Below are positions 12,397 through 23,300 of a stretch of DNA of 64,000 nt, piece after piece. The notes under the pieces were generated by a model, which was not told the DNA's origin, did not search any database, and was given only the letters and a program-made list of their open reading frames with translations. A program made the translations under genes and the position numbers. How positions within the stretch are numbered: the stretch's first letter is position 1; each line of letters starts with the position of its first letter. The DNA comes from Serpula lacrymans var. lacrymans S7.9 (lineage: Eukaryota > Basidiomycota > Agaricomycetes > Boletales > Serpulaceae). Location: contig NW_006763290.1 in NCBI RefSeq assembly GCF_000218685.1, positions 4,676,908-4,740,907 of the forward strand. The letters are read 5' to 3'.

Positions 12397-12825
12397 AGGA
12401 TTGTTATGACAACCCCTAAACTATCTTTGTCCGTAGCTATGACACGACTTGTGTATTTTGCAAATACTAACAGATGTTTTCGGTATCGATGGCAAGATAT
12501 GCATGACCTAAAAGAGCGTGGTTCGTGAGATACGTGGATACATAGATAAGATGCTATGTGAACTCGCACCTTTCGAAACTGCCAAAACAGCTTGCACGCG
12601 TACGCACGTCAAGAACACAAGTGTACAAGATAAAAACATATACAGATACGGACGCCACGGAGTAACCCGGCCGGCCTCGGGCGGCGCACGACCTATTCAA
12701 GTTGGTTTTTTTTTGCTGATTGGCGACCCTTTAGTAGTATTGTCCTTTGCCTCTAATTATTTTCCTTACTCTCGTTTATTGTTCTGTTCAAAAGTCTTGA
12801 TATTCCGCCATCATCTTTGGTGATA
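12397..12825. other. Intergenic gap
   Basis: Lies between the SHB17-like stop and the coiled-coil gene start, both on the plus strand. It holds a short GC-rich patch at about 12650-12690 and an AT/pyrimidine-rich stretch just before the next ATG. No gene is recognised. Confidence 0.5.
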
Positions 12826-15800
12826 ATGGCCGAGATTGAGGCTCATAGCCCTGTTCCTTTACCAGACGACCAAATGACCGTAGAATCCGTTGACACGTCT
12901 GCCCAACCCGACGTGCATGCCGAACACGAGGTTTCTGACGTGGTAGAGCCTGAAGCGATCGCACAGGAAGGACCATCCGAGGGCAACGTGCCAGCCGATA
13001 ATACAGTCCATGATGACGATGCAAAAGACCCAAAGCCTGCAGGAGAACCAAAGATTATCTCACCAAAGCCAGGCGTGACGAGGAAGGTGGCCACGACGAA
13101 ACCCGCTGCTGGATCTGGCAAGGACAAACCTGCCGTGTCCCTCAAGGCCGCACCTGCTAAATCAAATGGACCGCCCACGCCAACAGTGAAGAAGGTGTGT
13201 TGTGTCTTACCGAGTATCTGTTATTAATGGCCTAATCCCATGTGTCCTTAGATTATTAACTCTGGAACGTTTGGGGCTGGTGCTGTGAAGCATACTGCGC
13301 CTGGGAGCAAGACTCCTACAACAACTGCCTCCTCTGCTCTTTCAAAGTCAACTTCAACTGCCCTTTCAAAATCTACCTCTACTGCCCCATCAGCTCTCAA
13401 GAAATCCGTTAGTTCTTCGTCTGCCAACCCCCCAGTGAAAGCACCTGCTATGTCGAGTTCAAGATCATCAGGTGCTGGCGCACCTCCTTCGCGAAGGTCG
13501 TCTGTAATCCCTCCTAGGTCCACCACTGCCCCCGCTCCCAGGTCTAGGGGCTCCCTATTATCTGCCATCACTTCAAGGTCCTCCCAGGCCACCCCACCTG
13601 TTGACGCTAAGGAAGGTTCGACGCGCCCTTCTGTCGTCTCTCCTGCCGGCTCTGTCGCGTCTCTCAAATCAAGTGCAGCCCCGCCTTCCAGACCCCGTGC
13701 GTCCATCTCGGATGCAGTGAAGAGGATTCCTTCCAGGACAAGTCTGATGGGAAATACCCCTGCTAGCCCAGCACCTGCTAGAACCATCCGTCCCGTCGGT
13801 TCCATCTCCTCCATAAGGGAAGTCCGTGAGGATGGAAAGAACCTAGAGGAGCTGCAGAAGAGGGTAAATTATTCACTCTTTTCTAGCACTTACTGTTGAT
13901 CTGACATTCTCACAGCTGAAAGAGGCTGTGGACGATCTTTCAGCGAAATCCGAGGCAGCTGCAGCTCTCGAGGAACAAGTCGCAGAATTGAAAGCATCCC
14001 TCGATACAGCTTTGGCGGATACTGATGCTAAAGGCGCGACAATCAGCGAGTTGGAAGCAGCCAGAGATGCTTCTGTTTCTGAGATAGAGCAACTAAGAGA
14101 GTCGCATGTGAAACTGCAAGAAGACCGCGAAAAAGACCTTTTGGTCCTGGAAACGGTTCAAAATGAGGTACATGGAAAGCTACATAGTCGAAGTTATACA
14201 TTGACTAACAACAGTGACCTTTCAGCTCGAAAATGCTAAAGCCGCATCTTTCGACCAAACCGAGCTTATCGAGACCCTCCAAGACCAGATTGCTGCTCTG
14301 GAGACTCAAGTTTCTGCAGCCAAAGATGATCTCGATGTTCTTCGAGCAGCGCATGACAACAACTCGTCGGATGCAGCTGCAGCTGCCCAGATTGAGCGTG
14401 AAGCTTTACTCAAAGCCAAAGCCGACCTCGAAGCTATCGGTGCTGAAACAGAAGCATTGAGAGCATCTCACTCTGCCGTGTTGGAAGATTTAGCAGAGAA
14501 ACTGCGGGATGCCGAAGACAGAGCATCTGGTGCAGAGGCTTTGGAGAGAGAAGTCGCGGGGTTGAAGGCTGAGAAAGATGAGAATGCCAGCAAACTGTCG
14601 GAATTGGAGATCGAAATACTAGAGTTGAGGGAGAGTCAAGATCAGGCTGAGGACGAACATTCTGAAACTATTTCGCGCCTTCAGAAGCTGGAGGAAGAAT
14701 TGGCACAGGCAGCAGCAGCTACACAGCAGGCTCTTGACGACGCTCAAGCGAAGGAGGAGGAACACGCTCTGCAGACTCAAAATCTCCAAAGACTTCACGA
14801 TGAACAGCTGCAGGCCGCCAAGGATGATCTTGCAGCCATGGCCACCAGTCTGCAAGCGCTGGAGTCACAGTTGACGGAAGCATATGGTGCTCATGAACAA
14901 ACGAGATGTGATGCCGAAGCTGCTGCAGATGAGCACACTCGCGAAATTGAGGAGGCAGAACAAGCCCAACTTTCCCTACAAATTGAACTCTCTGAAGAAA
15001 TCAAGAGGATCACTGCCGAGCTTGAGGTATGTACTTATAAGAGATCGACCATTGGCCATATATTCATATCGCGTACAGGGCCAAGAAGCACAATATAATG
15101 CTAAAGTTGACGCCGTCAAGGCCGAGCACGATATCCTTCTTCAAGAAGCTTTCGAGCGTGCCAAGGTATGTTATAAATCGAAAACGTGCCGACGTCAGCT
15201 AATTTGCCTTGCTCCGCTAGAATGAAGCTGGATCTGCTCACGGTGAAGACCTACAAGGTCTACGCGCTGAATCGCAAGCCACTATCGAACAACTTCGCTC
15301 AGCGCATCAGTCCACCATCGAAGGCCTTAAAGCTGAACACGAAGAAGTCATCCAATCAACAGTTGGTGATTTGGATAAACGTCTGAACAGTCAAGCGCTA
15401 GACCTCAGAGCCACTCAAGATGATCTGGCGAAGGCGAAGGCGGCATTGGATGCGTCACGTGCGGAAAGTGAAAGTTTGAAGGCCAAGCTTGAGGACGCAC
15501 GGGCTGCCTTCATATCTGCGTCTGCATCCCCCGACCAGGCTGCTGAAATCGAGCGTTTGAGCCAAGAAATCGCTAATATTCGTGACGAGAATGTTATGCT
15601 CAGCGACGTTCTCGCTGTCACGAAAGTGTCTCTCACTGAAATGTCTACGAATCACACGAGAGAGCTGGAGGAGGCAGCAAAGAGTCGCGTGGAGGAGGTT
15701 ACCAAGTTGCGTGCAGCTCATGAAAGCGAAATCACCGATCTCGCAACGCAGAAATCGGAGATTGCTTTGAAGCTATCCGATCTTGATGGAGAGTTGGCAA

Positions 15801-16171
15801 CACTCAAGGCCTCATTAGCCGCGGAACCTTCAAACCAGAAGAGCAACGGCACGATGCACACGGCATCGCCCCAGTTGACTGTACCGAAAGAGGACCTTCA
15901 ACGTGCACACGAAGCACATAACATGAAATTGCATGACATGCGGGCTGAATTTGACCGGCTTGCGAAGGCGTTGAGGGAGGAGAATGAGATGAGCCAAGCG
16001 ACAATCGAAGAGCTAAGGCAAGAAGTCGGTCGTAAGAATATGGAGATTCAATATCTTGAGCAAGAGCAAGAAGAGAGTCAAGACCACATAACCCGGTATG
16101 TCAAGGTTTTTGGACTTCAAAGTTTATTTGGTGGAATTATCGCGCTGGGCGTGATTTATGGAGTAATTTAG
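12826..16171 (+). CDS. Long coiled-coil protein with Ser/Pro-rich head and possible tail anchor
   Basis: Exons: 12826-13194, 13252-13863, 13916-14167, 14226-15026, 15079-15165, 15221-16171; 1023 residues. The first ~115 residues are acidic, then Ala/Lys/Pro-rich. Residues ~124-327 are a basic Ser/Pro linker, and the rest (~330-1000) is nearly continuous heptad-type coiled coil rich in Ala, Glu and Lys. In this model the protein ends with the hydrophobic run 'SLFGGIIALGVIYGVI', suitable as a C-terminal membrane anchor. Alternatively, the donor gtatgt at 16096 and the acceptor at 16303 join to an exon at 16304-16370 that ends 'LKEDMETLAEQHKPMEAVSTA', giving a soluble tail. Overall it resembles tethering or golgin-like proteins, but no named family is recognised. 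Start at the first ATG in frame. Confidence 0.75.
13339..13386 (+). repeat. Tandem 24-nt coding repeat
   Basis: Two diverged copies of an 8-codon unit translate identically to LSKSTSTA, in the basic Ser-rich linker of the coiled-coil gene. It is a small low-complexity expansion; copy number may vary between strains. Confidence 0.7.
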
Positions 16172-17063
16172 ACATCTTCACGTTCTTTAACACATCATAA
16201 TTTATTGCCGCATTTTCTTCACTTTTCATAATCTTTCAACGGTTTTGCTAAAAATGATTTATTGACTTATGACGTTGTTCATTTCGGCGTGTCGTGATTC
16301 TAGATTAAAGGAGGATATGGAAACACTCGCGGAGCAGCACAAGCCAATGGAGGCAGTATCAACTGCCTAGTCGATTAGCACAACATTTGGACAACCCACC
16401 CATGGCGATTTTTGGTGGCCTCGTGTTTTCCGTGCGGATTCCATCCCTCATCGTCGTGTCGACCGATCACTTCTCTTCATATCCGCCTCGGCGCAGCAAA
16501 CGTTCTACATTATGCCTATTTTTTCTCGTCTCGAACCCTTCAACGTTTGGAGCTATGGCCCAGTGCACGGTGTGGTTCAACCATGATATCCAGGTATTCC
16601 AGATTCTCTCTATATTGTTGACATACCCCAGTTCAAGTATCTTGTACATAACCATTTGGAGGTCCTTTTGATTTGTGTGTGGATAGTGGATGGACCTCTG
16701 ATATAATAAATTCGGTCAATCCGAGGCAGTGTCTTGTATGTTTTGGTGTGCCATCTGAGCTTTTTCACCAGGGATTTGAATTGTAGTCACTCGGTATTGC
16801 CAACGCGGATTAAACACATGATTGGGGTGTCAAGCCTGCTAATGCCAGCTGCAGTTACCGCAGCTCATGTGATATATTGTTCTCATCAGCTGCCGTTGTG
16901 CATTTGGTGTGTTGGCGGTGTATATTTTAGATATCATCCGTCCCTGGGCGCGTATTTACACAGAAAAATGGCACGAGCGGAACAGCGTCGACAGCTCTTG
17001 CGGCCGCGTCCATGTCCGACAGGACCCCGAGTGCAGCATATCGTAAACCGGGTGCTGTAGTTC

Positions 17064-17070
17064 TATAAAA
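17064..17070 (+). promoter_or_regulatory. TATA-box-like element (TATAAAA)
   Basis: TATAAAA sits in 'ttctataaaaggaac' about 230 nt before the YHM2-type start codon and upstream of a CT-rich stretch. This order is common in strongly expressed fungal housekeeping genes. The transcription start is not known. Confidence 0.5.
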
Positions 17071-17216
17071 GGAACCGCATACCGGTGCTGAGCACACAGA
17101 GACGTCCGGACGGTGCCTTGGTAATGGGGATAGCGGAGGGGATTTTCGGGGTCTCTGTGTTAGATCGAAGTAATCCCCAAAACTGAATTTTTGGTCGGGA
17201 CTATTTTACTCGCGTC

Positions 17217-17273
17217 GTTTCACTCTTTCTCTTTCACCTCTCTTGTTCTCTTTCCCTTCCCTTCCCTTTTACC
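17217..17273 (+). promoter_or_regulatory. CT-rich tract upstream of the YHM2 start
   Basis: About 57 nt consisting almost entirely of C and T lie 27 nt before the ATG. Pyrimidine tracts of this kind mark transcription start regions in many filamentous fungi. Role inferred from position only. Confidence 0.5.
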
Positions 17274-17299
17274 CCCATACCATTCACGACCACCGTACG

Positions 17300-18870
17300 A
17301 TGGCCATCCAAAAAGAACCAGGTCAGAAAGGTATCAACTGGTCCAACATTGCTGTTGGTGAGCCCGTCTACTATGGCGTCTACGTGAATCGTTTTGACCA
17401 ATGTGCTGGCAGGTGCCATCATGAATATGGTTTGTTGTGGCTCTTTTCAACAATGTCTCGTGCTAATGAGTAGAAAAATATGGTTTTTGATCTGCCATAT
17501 TATGTGTACAGTTTGTAAGTTCATTTTTCAAATCTCTAACTTTGATATCCTTACTTACTCTTAACTCCGCATGGTAGGAGGCAAGCTTAATGAAGTTACC
17601 CCACAAGATGTCCTTCTTTTAACATATTTTCATCAACTAGGTTACCACACTCGGTCAGCCATTAGAAGTCTTGAAGACACAAATGGCAGCCAACCGGTCA
17701 CAGACAATGCTCCAAGCTACCAAGTCGGTCTGGGCTCGGGGTGGCGTTTCGGGTTTCTACCAAGGTCTTATTCCATGGGCAAGTATACAAAACTGCACAA
17801 TTTAGCGTGACGTTCGTTTTTCTCATAGGTCTAACAGGCATGGATCGAGGCTTCGACAAAGGGAGGTGTACTGCTATTCACTGCTTCGGAAATCGAAACG
17901 GCTGGTGAAAGAGTCGGTATCAGTCCCGCTGTGGCTGGTCTCTTGGGTGGTATGGGTGGCGGTGTTGCACAGGCTTATGCTACTATGGGTGAGTACTATT
18001 TCTAGCATGTAATGAATTCATTACTTCAAGCGGAGGGATGATGCATACGATTACCATCGAGTGACGGCTAGCTATAATGCAATGTTGCCTCAATCAACCA
18101 TCTTTCGGGACTGACCTCTGCTGTTTTTCGAGATATTAAGTATTGTGCCCTTACTAATCTATTCCTCAGGTTTCACTACGTGTATGAAAACGGCCGAAAT
18201 TACTCGTCATAAACAGGCTGCTACTGGTGCAAAGCCCCTTTCTACATGGGCTGTGTTCATGGACATCTACCGTCGGGAAGGTATTCGAGGGATTAACAAG
18301 GGTGTTAACGCTGTCGCTGTGCGTCAGTGCACAAACTGGGGTTCACGGTAAGCGACTCTCAAATAGGTCAATCGCGGTTTCAATTGATATACCTATGGCT
18401 AGTATGGGCTTTGCTCGTCTTGCCGAAACGACTATTCGGAATATCCGGGGCAAGGGAGAAAATGATAAGCTTGGTGCTATGGACAAGATTATTGCATCTT
18501 CGATTGGTGGTGCTCTTGCGACATGGAATCAGCCTATCGAAGTCATTCGAGTTGAGGTAGCTGTTTTGCCGACCTATCAACAAAGTTTATCTCTGATTTC
18601 TGCTCATAAACAGATGCAATCTATGGCTAAAACTACTGCAAATGCCAACCGACCAGCCAAAATGACTATAATGAACACTTTATCTTTCATCTACAAGGAG
18701 AACGGTCTCAAAGGTTTGTATCGTGGTGTTACTCCTCGGATAGGTCTTGGCATATGGCAAACTATTTGTATGGTGTCGTTCGCTGACTACGTCAAGATAT
18801 GGTATGTGGAACTAGAAGATTCTGTTAGACGTTGATACTGACGCTCAAGCACAGGGTGAAAGGCAAGTAA
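17300..18870 (+). CDS. YHM2: Mitochondrial citrate/2-oxoglutarate carrier, Yhm2 family
   Basis: Yhm2 proteins are inner-membrane carriers exchanging citrate and oxoglutarate and were also found associated with mitochondrial DNA. Exons: 17300-17357, 17413-17429, 17512-17514, 17578-17580, 17641-17778, 17838-17988, 18170-18347, 18403-18556, 18614-18801, 18855-18870; 301 residues. Carrier signatures are '[11 protein letters not shown]' in repeat 1, a degenerate '[12 protein letters not shown]' in repeat 2 and '[11 protein letters not shown]' in repeat 3. '[16 protein letters not shown]' is strongly Yhm2-like. To retain the conserved '[13 protein letters not shown]', Phe and Glu must each come from a 3-nt micro-exon (ttt, gag) with good flanking splice sites; the gag exon and the exon ending 17778 use GC donors. 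All phases close. Identity confident; the micro-exons need RNA proof. Confidence 0.9.
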
Positions 18871-19335
18871 ACGAGGGACATGGCGCTTAATACATTGATA
18901 GACTGCATAATATTTTATTGCTTTGGGCATACTTATGGTTTGATAGATAACTTAAATATACCGCCTTTTACACCTTCTATTCCTGAGGTAGATCAATCCG
19001 AGAATATTGATACACGACTGTAGAAGCTGAGAAGAACACGTGTATTGGAGAATCTGTCAAGATCTCAGCTGTATCGTCGTTTATGGGGAAGACTAACATT
19101 TTTACCCAGTACTTTTTGCCCCTGCGAAGCGTGTTTAGCTTGTAATTCGAAGCATTTGCGAAGTTGAATTTTGAGCGTGACGTTTGAGATCATTGAAAAA
19201 TGACGTGATGTTATGTGACGTCCGATCCAAATATTATGTAAATGTACGTGAGATGGTAGCTTCGATACCGGTTATAGATTTGTTATAATCAACCGGTCAG
19301 TTCAGTTTGCAGGGCACGCATCCTTACACGACACC
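18871..19335. other. Intergenic region upstream of the Mpv17-family gene
   Basis: 465 bp between two plus-strand genes. It contains three copies of TGACGT (separate entry) and otherwise AT-rich sequence without a plausible gene. Confidence 0.5.
19178..19221 (+). promoter_or_regulatory. Three TGACGT (ATF/CREB-type bZIP) elements
   Basis: TGACGT occurs at 19178-19183, 19201-19206 and 19216-19221, about 115-158 nt before the start codon of the Mpv17-family gene. TGACGT is the core bound by fungal Atf1-type stress bZIP factors. Three same-strand copies in 44 bp are unlikely to be random. Function in this promoter is inferred. Confidence 0.5.
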
Positions 19336-20239
19336 ATGAGCTCTGCAGTAGGCAAACCAGTCGTACACCCCTTGCTCGCTCAATATCTCGTCCAGCTCGC
19401 TACAAACCCGCTGCGTACGAAAGCACTTACTTCTGGTAAAGCATTAAGCCGTAGCATCACATATCATCACTTTTGGCGCTGACAGTTGTTTGTTTGACAG
19501 CGACATTTTCCTTCCTTCAGGAAGTCATTGGGTCAAATGTCGCTGGTGTCCCCATCAGGCGTCCTTCGAAAGACGCCTCGGCTTTGTCGAATGTGCTAGC
19601 ACAAGCTCATATTAACTCAAAAGCCATCAAGATGGCCATGTATGGCTTCTTCGTGTCTGCCCCACTAGGCCATATCCTCGTTGGCCTCTTGCAGAGGGCA
19701 TTTGCAGGAAAGACAGGCACAAAGTACAGAATTGCACAAATATTGGCTAGCAATCTGTTGGTTGCACCAATTCAGACTTCGGCATTCTTGTCCTCGATGG
19801 CAGTCATCAACGGTGCCAAGTCGCTGCAAGAGGTCATTCGCACTGTGAAGGGAGGCTTCTTTTCAGTTATCCGTGTAAGCAGAGTTTGTGCTGACGTTAA
19901 GTACGGCTAGCTGAAATGGTTTTTATAGATTACGTGGCTCATATCACCGATCTCGATGACCATAGCTCAACGATTCGTGCCTGTTGAGGTAATATACACG
20001 CTTATGAGTCGAGGCCTTGTGTTGACACCATTTCTCTGACAGCTTTGGGTACCCTTCTTCAACTTGATTCAGTTTACCCTCGGTGTAAGTGCAAAAAATC
20101 AACGCGTCCAATCATTAGATTTCAACCTTTTCTCTAGACCTATTTCAATATCAGAGTCAAGAAGATCCGCCTTGCAGCTGCAAAGAAGGAGCAAGAAGAG
20201 AAAGAACGAGGCAACCAAGGGTCCAAATCTCTTCAGTGA
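19336..20239 (+). CDS. Mpv17/PMP22-family organelle membrane protein
   Basis: Exons: 19336-19435, 19501-19874, 19929-19988, 20043-20084, 20138-20239; 225 residues, normal for the family. The protein begins 'PLLAQYLVQLATNPLRTKALT', the usual Mpv17/PMP22 N-terminus, with the conserved 'YGFFVSAPLGHI' segment and a C-terminal 'LWVPFFNLIQFTLGTYFNIRV' block. About four hydrophobic helices are visible. Members are small proteins of peroxisomal or inner mitochondrial membranes, proposed channels linked to stress metabolism. The tail is very basic/acidic (KKEQEEKERG). I cannot decide between a peroxisomal PMP22-like and a mitochondrial Sym1-like member. The gene ends 98 bp from the convergent TRS85 gene. 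Confidence 0.88.
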
Positions 20240-20316
20240 TCTTTTGGCCCCTGCTTTCCTCGATTTCTTGAAATACCATATATCATATGCTATGTTCATA
20301 TTAAATATCCCGTTGC

Positions 20317-20332
20317 ATATATATATATATAT
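20317..20332. repeat. (AT)8 microsatellite
   Basis: Eight AT units in the 98-bp interval between the convergent Mpv17-family and TRS85 stop codons. Likely within a 3' UTR. Confidence 0.9.
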
Positions 20333-20337
20333 TATAG

Positions 20338-23300
20338 CTATGGCTCAGAAACATCAGAAACAGTGATCGAAGACTCGTCGCCTGGACGTGGGTGCTGCAT
20401 GTAGCGATGTCTCGTCTTCCATTCAGAATCTTCCTGAGAACATGCTTCGCCGACCTCGGTTTCCAAGGACCAGCCTACAAGGGCATATATTCCTGGACAC
20501 GTGGTATATAGCTTCGCACGCGCAGTGGTGGACGTCGATGGTTTGAGGGTGCCACGAAACGTAAGTCTACCAGTGTAGCAAGGGGGGAGAAAAGTTCTAC
20601 AGCGAACAGTAAATATTGACCATAAACGACATGCATGTGTCTGAAACAACTCACGACGACAGTAAAGGCTCGTCTGTTCGGGGTTGTAACCTCAGTAGAA
20701 AACGCGAGGAATGCGTCAAGGAACAGTTTCGGATAGTGAATCCTACTTGTGCCTGACAAGGTCTTAAAACAATATGGATAATTAATTAATGCCTATTCAA
20801 CTGCAGATACAACTCACCCTTTTGCAAAATCATGCTCCACTGTGCGTCCACTCTCGACAGCAATCACAGTGGGGTTCGTCTCTACATTCCATTCGCTGTC
20901 CCGAATGGCTTCCAGAATTTCATGTTTTTCTCTTTGCGTTTCTGCATACATGCTGCGTTTCGCCTTGGTGCTCTCCGCTTCCTGAATAATATCTCGTAAT
21001 GCCGCGTGGCCAGCTCCAAGTGTGATATCGGATAGGAATAAGTGTCCTGACCGCCGTTGAGATGGAATTTCCCAATAGAATATCACGTCAACAGAAAGTG
21101 GGCTATATAGTGGAAAAATATGGGGATGAGAAGGAGCTGGTATGTGGGGAAACGATCTCTTCAAAGATCGAGATATGATATTTCCTCGCCCACTGCGAAT
21201 GAAACGACAGGTCGAAGGTCCGTTCACAGAACGGATGTCGCCCTATGGTGTAAAGTTAGCCTCTATCAGAAAAAAAATATTTCAAGCTATAGTTCACCTT
21301 TGAAATATGACTACATATAAGGTCTATAGGAGGCGGATCCGTAGGCTCAATGCTATGACCTTGGAGGACATCGCTCAGCTTCTGTGAGGCATAGTTGACG
21401 ATGGCTGTAATGCCTTCCGCGTTGTGCGGCTTTTTACTTGATGTACTAGCACCGAGGAATAGATGTGCCGTTTGATGCGAAGACAGCGGTTCTCTGATGA
21501 AATGCGAAGTCAAAAAGGACTCGTTTTGACAGATCTCAATAGCACTTACGACCATAATTCTGATATAGGCGTGCACGTCCAAGCTGGGCTAATGGTCGTG
21601 ACCTGAGTTACAAGCACTGGATTTGAATTAGAAACGTTTTCCAGCTCAAGATTCAGTGAAAATGAATGGTCCGAGCGGCTAGGTTGCGAGGTTGCGGAGG
21701 CTTTAAGTAAAGGCGTAATTTCGACGTTGCGCATAGCCCTGGTGCAATGGAACGTCTCGCCTCCTTGCTATAAGCCCATACATTTGATCAGCTGATGAGC
21801 CATAGAGGACTCATCCATCAACACTTACCTCCCGATAGACGAAGAGTACAGAAAGACTCCCATGTGAATTAGGCCCTGCGTGAAGAACGATGTTCAACTC
21901 TGCACATGCTCCCGGATCTAGAGAAGAGCTGTCTTCGGTGTTCTCCAGCTGTTCGACATGAATTGGTGTCCAGGAAGGGAGCTTATTATCAGAGTGGAAT
22001 ATCTCCGTCGATATATCATCTGTCGGGGAAGCTGAGTTCATGTTAGCTAGTTCTAGAATGTCTACCAAGCGAAGAGCTTACTGGAGGATGCAGTTTCGGC
22101 TGTGCCTAACCAAACCTCATCATCAGCACCTGTTATCATCCATATATCTCCCAAGTTCCGTTTGCCCGCATTGTACATTTGGATCGTTATTGGCTTACGC
22201 TCGCCTTCCAGAAGTTCTAAAGGGGTACTGTCCGCGAAAACAACATTAAGTTTCTGGCTAGCTTCTTCCACTTCAACTTTCACGTGAATATCTGGCGCAT
22301 ACATGACAGTTTGTCTCTGCTGAGGGGTATCTTGTAATCTGCGTCCTCGTCGAGCTAAACTTTCAGTCGAGGGAAGTAACGATAGAAAATCATAAGTGAC
22401 ATGGGAGACAATGAGGGATGTTGCTCTGCAGGACTTGATAGAAATAGGAACCTGAAGTGAGGCGATAAGCATTAATAAATATTTGTAAAGCACTAAAGCC
22501 ACGTACCGTGCGAGACTCCCTAGCACCAAGGGTGATTTCCTCAATGTTTTCTACTTCGACGAATGTGCTGGCGGACTGCGGGTCATGTGATAGCGATTCC
22601 TTTACGATTAGAGTGACATTTGAGATATTGATCTCGGCGTCAAGAGGATTACGCAGGACAATATCCACCCAAAATGTTTCTATTCCTTGATGATTAGTCA
22701 TGGCTCTCGAATTCGGGTATAGAACGTACCTTCAACGGCACCTTTCCCACTCTTCTCCAATTTCTCCTTACCACGAGATTTCCAAAATTCGACCCACGTC
22801 TCCTCACGTTTGTCCCACTCGGCTTGTTCTCCACCCACTGAATCTCTGGGAAATCGAATTCTAGTTTGATTTAAGACAGCGAGGGTGAAAGGTAGTTTCA
22901 ATTCGGGAAGTGTAACATCCTCGCCTGATGTAGATTTAAAATGCTATTAAGGAAAATGAATTAAACACAAGATAAATCGGCCAAGAGTAAACGGCGCACT
23001 GCGAAAGCCACACGGAAATCTTCCAAAAAGACTTTGTCAGTACTTGGAATTGCCTTGTTCTCCTCGTTTTCATATCGGCTTGTCCCAGGACCCAATGATG
23101 ACTGTGGCTTTAGCAATCCCAAGAAAAAGCGCACAGCGCTTGAAAGATCACCCGTGGTGTATAGTAGTCTACCTTGACATTACAAATTGAGCGGTCTGCG
23201 TGTAACGGTAAAGAGAACTATACCTAGCGGATGCTCGATGCCTGACATCACCGCATCGAAACCATGATAGTCTGTGGAATCTTTCCCCTCAGATTCCCAA

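Larger units (their letters stand above)
16371..17299. other. Long intergenic region upstream of the YHM2 carrier
   Basis: About 930 bp with no open frame that resembles a protein family on either strand. The last 240 bp carry promoter-like signals (TATA element and CT-rich tract, listed separately). I see no repeat or mobile element in the rest. Confidence 0.5.

Noticed and set aside
16387..17060. Three short plus-strand frames in the gap before YHM2
   Set aside because: No splice-consistent extension, no family resemblance, typical of random AT-rich sequence.
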